NCBI GenBank assembly: GCA_018262985.1
Contig: JADFDI010000011.1
Coordinates: forward strand, 40,901 to 104,900
DNA length: 64,000 bases
From: Spirochaetota bacterium
GTDB lineage: Bacteria; Spirochaetota; Spirochaetia; Treponematales; UBA12059
Reading direction: 5' to 3'
Position 1 is the first letter of the stretch; every line of letters starts with the position of its first letter. Made by a program: the position numbers and the translations under genes. This document shows positions 15,799 to 23,812 of this stretch, one piece after another. The notes below the pieces were generated by a model, which was not told where the DNA came from, made no database searches, and worked only from the letters and a program-made list of their open reading frames with translations.

Positions 15799-17109
15799 CT
15801 AGGTCGCCTTGCTCACCGTAACCGCGGGCAGGAGGCAGAGGACCGGCGAAACGCCGAGGGTCTTCGCCTCCGTCTCGGCCGAGAGCCTGATGCGGCCGCG
15901 GTTGGCCGGCACCGTCCCGGTCACGGAACCGCCCGTCACCGCGACGCGTCGCCCGTCCCGAACCAGGTAGGCCAGCCGGATCTCGCCGCCGAAGTCGCCC
16001 CCGGTCGGATCGACGAAGAAGTCCGAGAAGTCGACCACCTCGACGTGATCCCGCGATCGGAGCGCGGCGGCCGTTTCGCGGCCGCCCGCGAGCCTGAAGA
16101 GGCGCAGGGAGCCCGTCGGCTCGAGGCCCAGGTAGCGCGCGTACTTGAGCGGCGCCACGAGGCGTTCGACCCTGCCGTCCACGACGCAGCGCGCGGAGCC
16201 GAGCGGGAAGCCGTCGGCGTCGTAGGGCGCGCCGAGGGCAGCGTGCGGCATCGAGCCCAGGGCCTCGAGCTCGAGCCGGTCGCCGTCGCCGGGGCCGCCC
16301 GTGTCCTCGCCGAGCGCGAAGGCGGCTCGCCGTTCGTAGACGGCCTGGGCGGAGAGGTTCGCCTTGTAGTACGCGAAGATCTCGCCCGCCAGCTCGCCGG
16401 CGAGGACGAGAGGCAGTCCTTCGCAGTCGGGCGTCGGGACGGCCGCGAGCCGGTCGCGCGCGGCGGCAAGGCGCGCGCGGGCCAGGGCGGCGAGCGCCTC
16501 GTGGTCGGGAACCGCGAAGTCGCGCTCGGTCCAGAGCTCGACCTGGTCGCGCCCAGCCCCCGCGTTCACGACGAACTCGCAGTGGCCGCTCCAGGCGGTC
16601 CACGAGACGTCGACGCCGGAGGAGTTCACGACGCGCGTCGCGGTCCGGCTCAGGAAGAGCTCGAGCGAATTGATGGAGGCCCCGCCCTCGCCGTCGTGGC
16701 GGTAGAGCGCCGCGCGCAGGCCTTCCAGCGACACCGCGGGGTCCACGCCCTCGAAGGGGTTCGGCGGCGGGACGGGCGCCGCGGAGCCGGGTTCCGCGAG
16801 CGGGAACCAGGGGTTCCGCATGCCGGCCGCGGTGGAAACCGCTCGGGACAGGGCCGCGGCGATCTCGGCGTCCGAGGCGCCGTCGGCGATCTTGACGGCG
16901 CATTCGCCGCGGGTCCGGCTTTCGCCCTCCCCCGAATCCACGTAGACCGAGACGTCGCAGTCGGTCTTCGAGACGGCGCGCGCGGTTTCGGGCACGCGGC
17001 CGATGTAATAGCGCTCGTTTCGCTCCGCGCGGAGCTCGACGAGTTTCCAGGCGTCCGCGCCGGGCAGGGCGCGGAGCGCGGCGAGGGTTCTTTCCACGGT
17101 GTTCATCAT
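15799..17109 (-). CDS. TldE/PmbA-like subunit of the TldD/E metalloprotease
   Basis: A 436-residue member of the TldD/PmbA family. It lacks the HExxxH zinc motif, as expected for the TldE-type partner, and keeps family features: a DCDVSVYVDSGEGESRTRGECAVKI N-domain, VVNSSGVDVSWTAWSGH, and a C-terminal DFSDFFVDPTGGDFGGEIRLAYLVRDGRR. With TldD it forms a heterodimer that degrades unfolded peptides through a narrow tunnel and matures small peptides such as microcins or CcdA in other bacteria. ATG 17109 overlaps the tldD stop (ATGATGA), so the two genes are coupled. Sequence is more diverged than typical E. coli TldE, and no peptide-maturation genes are nearby. Confidence 0.8.
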   Translation of the reverse strand: MMNTVERTLAALRALPGADAWKLVELRAERNERYYIGRVPETARAVSKTDCDVSVYVDSGEGESRTRGECAVKIADGASDAEIAAALSRAVSTAAGMRNPWFPLAEPGSAAPVPPPNPFEGVDPAVSLEGLRAALYRHDGEGGASINSLELFLSRTATRVVNSSGVDVSWTAWSGHCEFVVNAGAGRDQVELWTERDFAVPDHEALAALARARLAAARDRLAAVPTPDCEGLPLVLAGELAGEIFAYYKANLSAQAVYERRAAFALGEDTGGPGDGDRLELEALGSMPHAALGAPYDADGFPLGSARCVVDGRVERLVAPLKYARYLGLEPTGSLRLFRLAGGRETAAALRSRDHVEVVDFSDFFVDPTGGDFGGEIRLAYLVRDGRRVAVTGGSVTGTVPANRGRIRLSAETEAKTLGVSPVLCLLPAVTVSKAT

Positions 17110-18518
17110 CCCAACCTCATCTTCGTTTTCAGGTACGGACCGCCGGCGGAGACCTTCACGTACTCCTTGTGGCCCTTGCCGCAGTAGCCGGAGCCGGAGA
17201 GCGCGAAGTCTGAGGACACCATGTCGATGGCCGAGAGCACGTCGGGCACGTAGCCCGAGCACACCACCGGCCCCGCCACGCGACCGGTCAGCTTGCCGTC
17301 GCGGATCTCGCGCGCGAGCGAGACGACGAGCTGGATGCCCCAGTTCTTCGGGTCCTCCATGCCGGAGGCCATCTTCTCGAGCAGCCAACCGCGCCTCACC
17401 GCGGCGACCATATCCTCGAGCCGCGAGGTTCCCGGCGCGAAGTAGGTGTTGGTCATGCGCGCGTAGGCCTTGTGGTCGAAGGCCTCGCGGCGGCCGTTGC
17501 CCGTCGGCGCCGCGCCGAGGGCCAGGGCGGATTGGAGGTCGGAGAGGCCCGCGACGAGCCTTCCCCTGTCGATGACCAGGGTGCGCGTCGAAAGGACGCC
17601 CTCGTCGTCGAAAAGGTAGGTGCCGCACTCGTCGACGCCTTTCGCGCCGTCGTACATGTCGACGATGGGGCTGGCCACGCTCTTGCCGAGATACTCGGCG
17701 GCGAGGGCGCGGCCCTTCACGAACATGTCCATCTCGACGCCGTGGCCGAAGGCCTCGTGCGCGAGCAGTCCCGAAATGGCCGGCGTCAGGATGACGTCGT
17801 ACTCTCCGGGCTCGACGCCGCCCGCGCCGAGCAGGGCGGACGCCTCCTCGGCGACCGGGGCGGCCTTGGCGGCGAGCGCGTCGAGCAGCTCGAGCCCCTT
17901 CAGGCCGGAGAAGGACTCATGGGCCGATTTCGTCACGTCGCCGCGGCGCGCCACGGCCACCAGGTAGGCCTGGCCCCAGACGAAGGACTGCGAAAGCGTC
18001 CGGTTCCGCGAGACGAAAAGCTTCGCGACGCGCATGAACTCCGCGCGCGCGGTCGAGAAGACTATCTCGTCCGAGGCCGCGGCGACGGCCTTCCGCGCGG
18101 CGTCGAGGGTGGCCAGGACGCGTTCGGGATCCTCGGCGAAGGGGTCCCGCTCGAAGCCGGAACGCCATGCGGCCTCGACCTTTTCGTCCGAGATCGGCGG
18201 GTAGCGCCGCGCGCCGGCCGCCGACGCGAGCAGGGCGTCGAGCCGCTCCGCGACCAAAGCCGCCAGGTCGCCCTCGGGCAGCGAGCTGGTGGCCCACTCG
18301 ACCACGCGGCCGTCCTTCTGGGCCCGGAAGACGAAACCGCGCTCGCTCCACCGGGAGTCCTCCGCGCGCTTCTCGCGGGGCGTCGCCCCGAAACCCAGGC
18401 CGGTCGAATCGGTCCCGAGGACCGAGAGGTAGTCGTAACGCGAGCCGGCACCGTCGACGGCCTCCCTGAGGCGCGCCGCGCGCTCCGCGAGGAAGCGGCT
18501 CTCTCCGCATTCTGGCAT
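17106..18518 (-). CDS. tldD: TldD-family zinc metalloprotease
   Basis: A 470-residue protein with the zinc-binding HExxxH motif in SGLLAHEAFGHGVEMD (His254, Glu255, His259) and a C-terminal GYCGKGHKEYVKVSAGGPYL whose Cys is the usual third metal ligand region. Other family segments are YDYLSVLGTDSTGLGF, GVDECGTYLFDDEGVLSTRT and MTNTYFAPGTSRLEDMVAAVRRG. It is the catalytic partner of the adjacent TldE-like protein. The start ATG 18518 has AAGGAGCAACGA; the longer frame upstream to 18596 has no RBS. It is divergent from hutH with a 235 bp spacer. Confidence 0.9.
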   Translation of the reverse strand: MPECGESRFLAERAARLREAVDGAGSRYDYLSVLGTDSTGLGFGATPREKRAEDSRWSERGFVFRAQKDGRVVEWATSSLPEGDLAALVAERLDALLASAAGARRYPPISDEKVEAAWRSGFERDPFAEDPERVLATLDAARKAVAAASDEIVFSTARAEFMRVAKLFVSRNRTLSQSFVWGQAYLVAVARRGDVTKSAHESFSGLKGLELLDALAAKAAPVAEEASALLGAGGVEPGEYDVILTPAISGLLAHEAFGHGVEMDMFVKGRALAAEYLGKSVASPIVDMYDGAKGVDECGTYLFDDEGVLSTRTLVIDRGRLVAGLSDLQSALALGAAPTGNGRREAFDHKAYARMTNTYFAPGTSRLEDMVAAVRRGWLLEKMASGMEDPKNWGIQLVVSLAREIRDGKLTGRVAGPVVCSGYVPDVLSAIDMVSSDFALSGSGYCGKGHKEYVKVSAGGPYLKTKMRLG

Positions 18519-18681
18519 TCGTTGCTCCTTGTCGGCGCCCGGGCCGGAAGGCGGCGCGGGCCCGACGATGCTCGCACGGAAATGCCGGGCCGGCAAGGGC
18601 TACCGGCCGCCCCGACCCCGATCGCCCGCAGGCGCGCGCGGCCGCTCCGCGCTTCCGGCCGCCCCCGCGGTCCGGGAACCG

Positions 18682-18690
18682 TGGTATACT
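18682..18690 (+). promoter_or_regulatory. Extended -10 promoter element of hutH
   Basis: TGG-TATACT, preceded by GGGAACCG, lies about 64 bp before the hutH ATG. Similar boxes precede hutU (GAAACCG-TGATATTCT) and hutI (CGGAACGA-TGCTATACT). No clear -35 box is visible, consistent with an extended -10 promoter. Confidence 0.45.
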
Positions 18691-18753
18691 GCCCGCCCGA
18701 CCCGCCGCGCGCGGGACGCTCCTCGCCCAATCCTCTCTACCCGGAAGGCCGCC

Positions 18754-20340
18754 ATGGAACCCATCGTCATCGACGGACGCTCGCTCGACCTGGACGACCT
18801 CGTCGCCGTCGCCCGCGACGGCGCCCCCGTCGTCCTCGACCCCGCCGCCCTCGAGCGGGTCGCCCGCTCGCGCGCCCTCGTGGACCGCTGCGTCGACGAA
18901 GGCCTCGTGCGCTACGGCATCACCACCGGCTTCGGGAAATTCTCCGACGTGGTCATCGACCGCGAGAAGAACGCCGCCCTCCAGAAGAACCTGATCATGA
19001 GCCACGCCTGCGGCGTCGGCGATCCCTTCCCGGTCGAGGTCGTCCGCGCGATGCTGCTGCTCCGCGCCAACGCCCTCATGGTCGGCTACTCCGGCATCCG
19101 CCCTTCCACCATCCTGGCCCTCGTCAACCTGCTCGAAGCCGGCATCGCGCCCGTTGTGCCGGAGAAGGGTTCGCTAGGCTCCTCGGGCGACCTCGCGCCG
19201 CTCTCGCACATGGCCCTGGTCCTCTGCGGCATGGGCGAAGCCTTCTACAAAGGCGAGCGCATGCCCGGCGGCCGCGCCCTCGAGCTCGCCGGCCTCGAGC
19301 CCGTGGAGCTCGCCGCCAAGGAGGGCCTCGCCCTCATCAACGGCACCCAGGCCATGACGGCCGTGGCGGCCTTGGCCGTCCACGACGCCCTCGCCCTCTC
19401 GCGCACGGCGGACCTCGTCGCCGCGCTGAGCCACCAGGCCCTCCGCGGCGTCACCGACGCCTACGACGGCCGCATCCACGCCCTCCGCGGCCAGCCGGGC
19501 CAGGAGGACTCCGCCGCCTTCCTCCGCGAGCTCCTCGCCGGCTCCCGCCTCACGAGCCGCCAGGGCGAGCTCCGCGTGCAGGACGCCTACGCCCTCCGCT
19601 GCGTCCCCCAGGTGCACGGCGCGAGCCGCGACGCCATCGAGCACGTCGCCGAGGTGGTCTCGCGCGAGCTCGGCGCCGTCACCGACAACCCGCTCATCTT
19701 CCCCTCCGACGACCCCGACATGGACGCGGTCGCCGGGATCATCGCCGCGGACGAAGGGGAAGGCGCCATCATCTCGGGCGGCAACTTCCACGGCCAGCCC
19801 GTCGCGCTCGCCATGGACTACCTCGGCATCGCGCTCGCCGAGCTCGCCAACATCTCCGAGCGCCGCACGGAGCGCCTCGTCAACCCCGCGCTCTCGAACG
19901 GCCTCCCGGCCTTCCTGACCCGCGAGGGCGGCGTCAACTCCGGCTTCATGATCATGCAGTACGCCGCGGCCGCCCTCGTGTCGGAGAACAAGGTCCTCGC
20001 CCACCCCGCGTCGGTCGACTCGATCCCCTCCAGCGCCAACCAGGAGGACCACGTCTCGATGGGCACCATCGCCGCGCGCAAGGCCCGGCAGATCCTCGGC
20101 AACGCCCGCGACGCCCTGGCCATCGAGCTCCTCGCCGCCTGCCAGGCCGTGGACCTGCGCGGAGGCCCCGACGCCCTCTCGCCCGCCACCGCCGCCGCGT
20201 ACCGCGCCCTCCGCTCGGTCGTCCCCGGCGTCGACGCCGACCGCGTCATGTACCCCGACATCGCCGCCGCCGCCTCGCTCGTCCACGACGGCACCATCCT
20301 CGACGCCGCGCTGGAAGCGATGGCGGCCGACTCGGAATAG
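18754..20340 (+). CDS. hutH: Histidine ammonia-lyase
   Basis: A 528-residue protein, near the usual 510. It removes ammonia from L-histidine to give urocanate, the first step of histidine degradation, using the autocatalytic MIO group. The MIO region reads KGSLGSSGDLAPLSH, with Ser143-Ser144-Gly145 where most HALs have Ala-Ser-Gly. Tyr54 in RYGITTGFGKF, GGNFHGQPVALAMD and SANQEDHVSMGT are also intact. ATG 18754 is preceded by GGAAGG at 6 nt. It is a single gene with its own promoter and a downstream hairpin element; hutU and hutI lie 14 and 22 kb away on the same strand. A phenylalanine or tyrosine ammonia-lyase is less likely given the HAL-type NQEDHVSMG motif and the other hut genes. Confidence 0.92.
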   Translation: MEPIVIDGRSLDLDDLVAVARDGAPVVLDPAALERVARSRALVDRCVDEGLVRYGITTGFGKFSDVVIDREKNAALQKNLIMSHACGVGDPFPVEVVRAMLLLRANALMVGYSGIRPSTILALVNLLEAGIAPVVPEKGSLGSSGDLAPLSHMALVLCGMGEAFYKGERMPGGRALELAGLEPVELAAKEGLALINGTQAMTAVAALAVHDALALSRTADLVAALSHQALRGVTDAYDGRIHALRGQPGQEDSAAFLRELLAGSRLTSRQGELRVQDAYALRCVPQVHGASRDAIEHVAEVVSRELGAVTDNPLIFPSDDPDMDAVAGIIAADEGEGAIISGGNFHGQPVALAMDYLGIALAELANISERRTERLVNPALSNGLPAFLTREGGVNSGFMIMQYAAAALVSENKVLAHPASVDSIPSSANQEDHVSMGTIAARKARQILGNARDALAIELLAACQAVDLRGGPDALSPATAAAYRALRSVVPGVDADRVMYPDIAAAASLVHDGTILDAALEAMAADSE

Positions 20341-20362
20341 GAAGAAGGATCGGGGCGAGGGC

Positions 20363-20435
20363 CGTCGTCTTCCATGACGTGCCCCTGCCGCGTTGCGCGG
20401 CAGGGGCAAGCACGGGGCGCGCATCCATGCGCGCC
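20363..20435 (-). repeat. Three-hairpin element, copy 1 (inverted orientation), downstream of hutH
   Basis: Read on the minus strand: GGCGCGCAT-GG-ATGCGCGCC (20416-20435), then GCCCCTGCCGCG-CAA-CGCGGCAGGGGC, then CGTC-ATGGA-AGACG. The middle 12-13 bp stem differs in sequence from other copies but is perfectly paired. It may serve as the hutH terminator. The rest of the 321 bp spacer (20436-20572) holds a degenerate octamer-like GACACGGAGAAAAG stretch and no gene. Confidence 0.65.
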
Positions 20436-20572
20436 GGGGTCACTGGAGGGCGGCGCCCCGGACGATTCGGGCGGCGCGGCCTGAGAGCCCGGCGCGCAGC
20501 CCGCCCGGGAGAAGAGAAATCCTGGAAACCCTCACACAAATTCAAGAAGACACGGAGAAAAGAATTGATGTC

Positions 20573-20608
20573 AAAAAAACCGCCCCTCCGCTTGGGGCGG
20601 AGGGGCGG
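20573..20608 (-). terminator. Rho-independent terminator of the lipoprotein operon
   Basis: On the minus strand the stem CCGCCCCTCCGC-N5-GCGGAGGGGCGG (12 bp) is followed by seven T residues. It lies 54 bp past the stop of the RCC1 lipoprotein gene. Confidence 0.88.
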
Positions 20609-20661
20609 GCTCGTTCAAGGCTTGGCTGACGAGGCATTGGCGACGAGCGCCTCCGCATCCG

Positions 20662-23600
20662 TTACCAGCCGATCGGCGTGGTCAGTACGTTCGAGTACGT
20701 CGGCGCGATCGACCCTATGCCGAGCTGGCCGAACTCGTTCGAGCCCCATGCGTACACCGTGCCGTCCGCGGCAAGTGCGAGCGAAAACTCCTCGCCGGCG
20801 GCCGCCCGGGTGACGCTCGCGGGCACGGCGAGAGGCAGGTAGGAATCCGGACCGAGGTGCTTGCCGTCGCCCCGGTTGCCCATGACGCCCTTTCCGGCCA
20901 GCACGAGCCTGCCGTCGCTCGTTACCGCAGAGAAGCTGCCGAAGTCCATTTCTGCGGACACCCACGAGCCGCCCGCCGCGATCTCCGCGGGACTCGATTC
21001 GTTCAGCTCGATGGAGTCATCGCCCCAGGAATACAAGGTTCCGTCGGACGCGATGGCGCCCGAACCGGCGAAACACGCCGTCACGTACGCGATATCCGCG
21101 AGGGCGCCCAAGACCACGGGCGTGGACCGGTCGGTGGTCGTTCCGTCGCCGATCTGGCCGTACGCATTGTCGCCCCAGGCCACGACGCTGCCATCCGAAA
21201 GCAGGGCGAGCGCGTGGTTTCCGCCGGCCGCGATGGCGCGTACGCCGGTGAGCGTTCCGACACCGCCCACGCCCTGCACCAAGGCAGCCGAAACGGTTCG
21301 GGAAACGGTCGTGCCGTCTCCGAGCTGACCGTCGACATTCGTACCCCAGGCCCAGACCTGGCCCGACGAGTCGAGCGCGATGGTAAAGGTCGCCCCCAAC
21401 GCGACCTGCGCGATCGCGGCGGTCGGTAGTCCCGAGATGGCGCTTCCGTCATTCACGTAAAATGGTGTAGTCGCGCCGTTGCCCCAGAGGTAGAGGGAGC
21501 CGTCGGCGAGGACCGCCGCGCTCCGCTCCAAACTGAGATAACTCATGGCCGACGCACTGGCGATCGCTACGGCGGCGGACGGCAGCGCGACCTTTCCGGG
21601 AGCGCCGCGGGTCACTTTGTCGCCCAGGCCGAGCTGGCCGTCGTCGTTGTAGCCCCAGGTCCACACTTCGCCGTTCGAGTCCAGCGCCACTGCGTGCCGG
21701 CTCCCGGCGACGAGCCTGGTGAACGCCGCCGCGGGGGTCCAGGTCGCCGCGGCGAGCGAGGCGGAGAGCGAACCGTCCGCCCGTTCGCCGAGCCGCCCGT
21801 CGCCCCAGGCATACCAAGCGCTCCCGTCGAACGCGAAAGCCCGTAGCGATTCTGTCGATGAAGCCAGGTCGTAACCACCCGCGTAGAGCTCGACTATATT
21901 CGACAGCCCGGGCAGTTCGAGGGGCGCCGTCGGCGAGACGCCGTTCGGCGAGACCGAGAGCAGGATGCCGCGGTTGTTCATGCCGGCGCCCAAGACCGTA
22001 CCGGTCTCCGTCAGGGCCAGGGCTTGTCGAGTCATAGCCCGTATCTCGGCGACGGCGGGAAGGCCCGCGACGAGGGTCGGCTCCTGCCTGGTCGTCATGT
22101 CAGGATGGAAAAGCTGGCGGACATTGTTGTAGCCCCAGGAATAGAGCTGGCCGGAGCCGTCGATCGCATAGCTTGTGTCGTAGCCGGCCGCGACCTTGAC
22201 GATGCCGCTCAAGGTCGGGACCAGGGTCGGCGTCGTCCGGTCGACCTGGTCGTTCAGGCCGAGCTGGTAGTAATAGTTGTCTCCCCATGCGTAGACGCTG
22301 CCGTCGTCCAGGGCGACGAGCGTATGTTTTACGCCAGCAGCGACCGAGACCGCGGGACGTGGCAGGGGCACTTGCTTCGGGAATTTCTTCGAGGTCGTCG
22401 TACCGTCACCGAGCTGGCCATCGACGTTCAGCCCCCAGGTCCACACCGCCCCGTCGGCGTCGAGCGCCACGACGAAGCCGCCCAGCGAGGCGCTATATGA
22501 GCCGTAGGATCCCAGATCCAAATCTACAACACGTTCGATGTAGGAATTCCTGTTAGGCACGCCGGATGGCGCGTACGGATCGGTCGAGGAGAATGCGTCC
22601 CAAGTCCACACCTTGCCATACGCATCAATGAACGCCGCGAGACTTTCACCTGCATGCACGGCCACGATGTCCGATAGACCCGACAACTGAATGCCATTAG
22701 CGAATACCAGGTAGTCGTCCGCGCGGTAGCGGTTGACCACGTTTTCGTACGGCGTCGCTCCGTAGCGGGTAACGCTACCATCGTCCTCCACCTTGAGCGT
22801 CATGCGAGAGATCGTGGCGACCCGGTTCCGCACAATGAAAGCGGAGTAATCCGCGTCGACCGACGCGATGTCGGACGGCGAGCTCAGTGCGGAACCGGTC
22901 GCGATCGAGGCCACGCGGTACTCCCAGGTCGTGCCGCCTTCGGCGGTTTTGTCGACATAGGCGACCGTATCCGGCCCGAGGCTGGCCACGGTCGCGAACC
23001 CGGCCTCGCCAGCGGCCCTGCGCTCCACGAGGTAGCCCGACTCGCCCGCGACGTCCGTCCAGGAAAGCTCCACCAGGAAGCGGCCCGAAACGGCGGCGAG
23101 CCCCGTCGGGGCTGGCGCGGGGGCGCCGTAGGCCGACGCGTCGATCACGACCGCCGTGGTCCTGGAGTCGGTGACATGGATGGTGGCCTCAAGCAGCCGT
23201 TCCTCCGCCGCGCCCGCGAGGTGGATGACGGCGGACCAGTCCTCGCCGGCCATAAGCCCGGTCGAAATGCCCGCGGCAGAGGCGGCGTCGACGCTCAGGC
23301 TTTCGGTGCGCTGGAATACCGCGGCTTTGTACAGGTCGACGCTCGCCGAGAGCGGCGCGAGATCCGCGGAGAACGCGATGTCCCAGGAAATGGAACCCGT
23401 CCCCGCGACGACGCCGAGGAGGACGGTCGCCGTGGCGAGATTCGCCGCGGTGACGGTCGCCGGGGCGACGCCGTAACGGTACGGGCTGCCCGCGGCATCG
23501 GCCGCCTCGTAGGCCCACACTTGGACGCTCCAGGCTCCGGTCACCAAATTCTCCACGGTGCATGTGTCGGTTGCGGCGGCGTTCCAGACCACGTCGAAGC

Positions 23601-23805
23601 TTTCCTCGCCCGGGCCGTCGCCGTGCGCCCGGAAGCTCGCCGGGGCGGCGGGATAGTACTGGAATAGGTTGCGCGCCGGATCGCCGAAGGAAATGCGGAG
23701 CGACCCGCCTTCACCTTCCCTGGACGGATCGAGGAAGGGCGCGCACGAGAACGCGGCAAATACCGTCGTGAAGGCCAATATGGCCAGCAAAGTTCGTTTC
23801 ATCAT
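20662..23805 (-). CDS. Secreted lipoprotein with fibronectin type III domain and RCC1-type beta-propeller repeats
   Basis: About 1047 residues. The N-terminus (MMKRTLLAILAFTTVFAAFSC) is a lipoprotein signal with a relaxed lipobox ending at Cys. A beta-rich region follows, then a fibronectin type III domain near residues 235-325 (APTGLAAVSGRFLVELSWTD, GYLVERR, WEYRVASIA). From about residue 385 to the end are some 13 RCC1-like units (VWTWGLNVDGQLGDGTT, VYAWGDNYYYQLGL, VWAWGTNVDGQLGDGTT, VVAWGDNAYGQIGDGTT, VYAWGSNEFGQLGIG), enough for two propellers. It is probably surface-attached and binds protein or polysaccharide. The start at 23805 has GAGGGCGGT; an ATG at 23820 lacks an RBS. It follows the chitobiase-repeat lipoprotein gene by 7 bp in one operon. 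Confidence 0.85.
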   Translation of the reverse strand: MMKRTLLAILAFTTVFAAFSCAPFLDPSREGEGGSLRISFGDPARNLFQYYPAAPASFRAHGDGPGEESFDVVWNAAATDTCTVENLVTGAWSVQVWAYEAADAAGSPYRYGVAPATVTAANLATATVLLGVVAGTGSISWDIAFSADLAPLSASVDLYKAAVFQRTESLSVDAASAAGISTGLMAGEDWSAVIHLAGAAEERLLEATIHVTDSRTTAVVIDASAYGAPAPAPTGLAAVSGRFLVELSWTDVAGESGYLVERRAAGEAGFATVASLGPDTVAYVDKTAEGGTTWEYRVASIATGSALSSPSDIASVDADYSAFIVRNRVATISRMTLKVEDDGSVTRYGATPYENVVNRYRADDYLVFANGIQLSGLSDIVAVHAGESLAAFIDAYGKVWTWDAFSSTDPYAPSGVPNRNSYIERVVDLDLGSYGSYSASLGGFVVALDADGAVWTWGLNVDGQLGDGTTTSKKFPKQVPLPRPAVSVAAGVKHTLVALDDGSVYAWGDNYYYQLGLNDQVDRTTPTLVPTLSGIVKVAAGYDTSYAIDGSGQLYSWGYNNVRQLFHPDMTTRQEPTLVAGLPAVAEIRAMTRQALALTETGTVLGAGMNNRGILLSVSPNGVSPTAPLELPGLSNIVELYAGGYDLASSTESLRAFAFDGSAWYAWGDGRLGERADGSLSASLAAATWTPAAAFTRLVAGSRHAVALDSNGEVWTWGYNDDGQLGLGDKVTRGAPGKVALPSAAVAIASASAMSYLSLERSAAVLADGSLYLWGNGATTPFYVNDGSAISGLPTAAIAQVALGATFTIALDSSGQVWAWGTNVDGQLGDGTTVSRTVSAALVQGVGGVGTLTGVRAIAAGGNHALALLSDGSVVAWGDNAYGQIGDGTTTDRSTPVVLGALADIAYVTACFAGSGAIASDGTLYSWGDDSIELNESSPAEIAAGGSWVSAEMDFGSFSAVTSDGRLVLAGKGVMGNRGDGKHLGPDSYLPLAVPASVTRAAAGEEFSLALAADGTVYAWGSNEFGQLGIGSIAPTYSNVLTTPIGW

Positions 23806-23812
23806 ACCGCCC

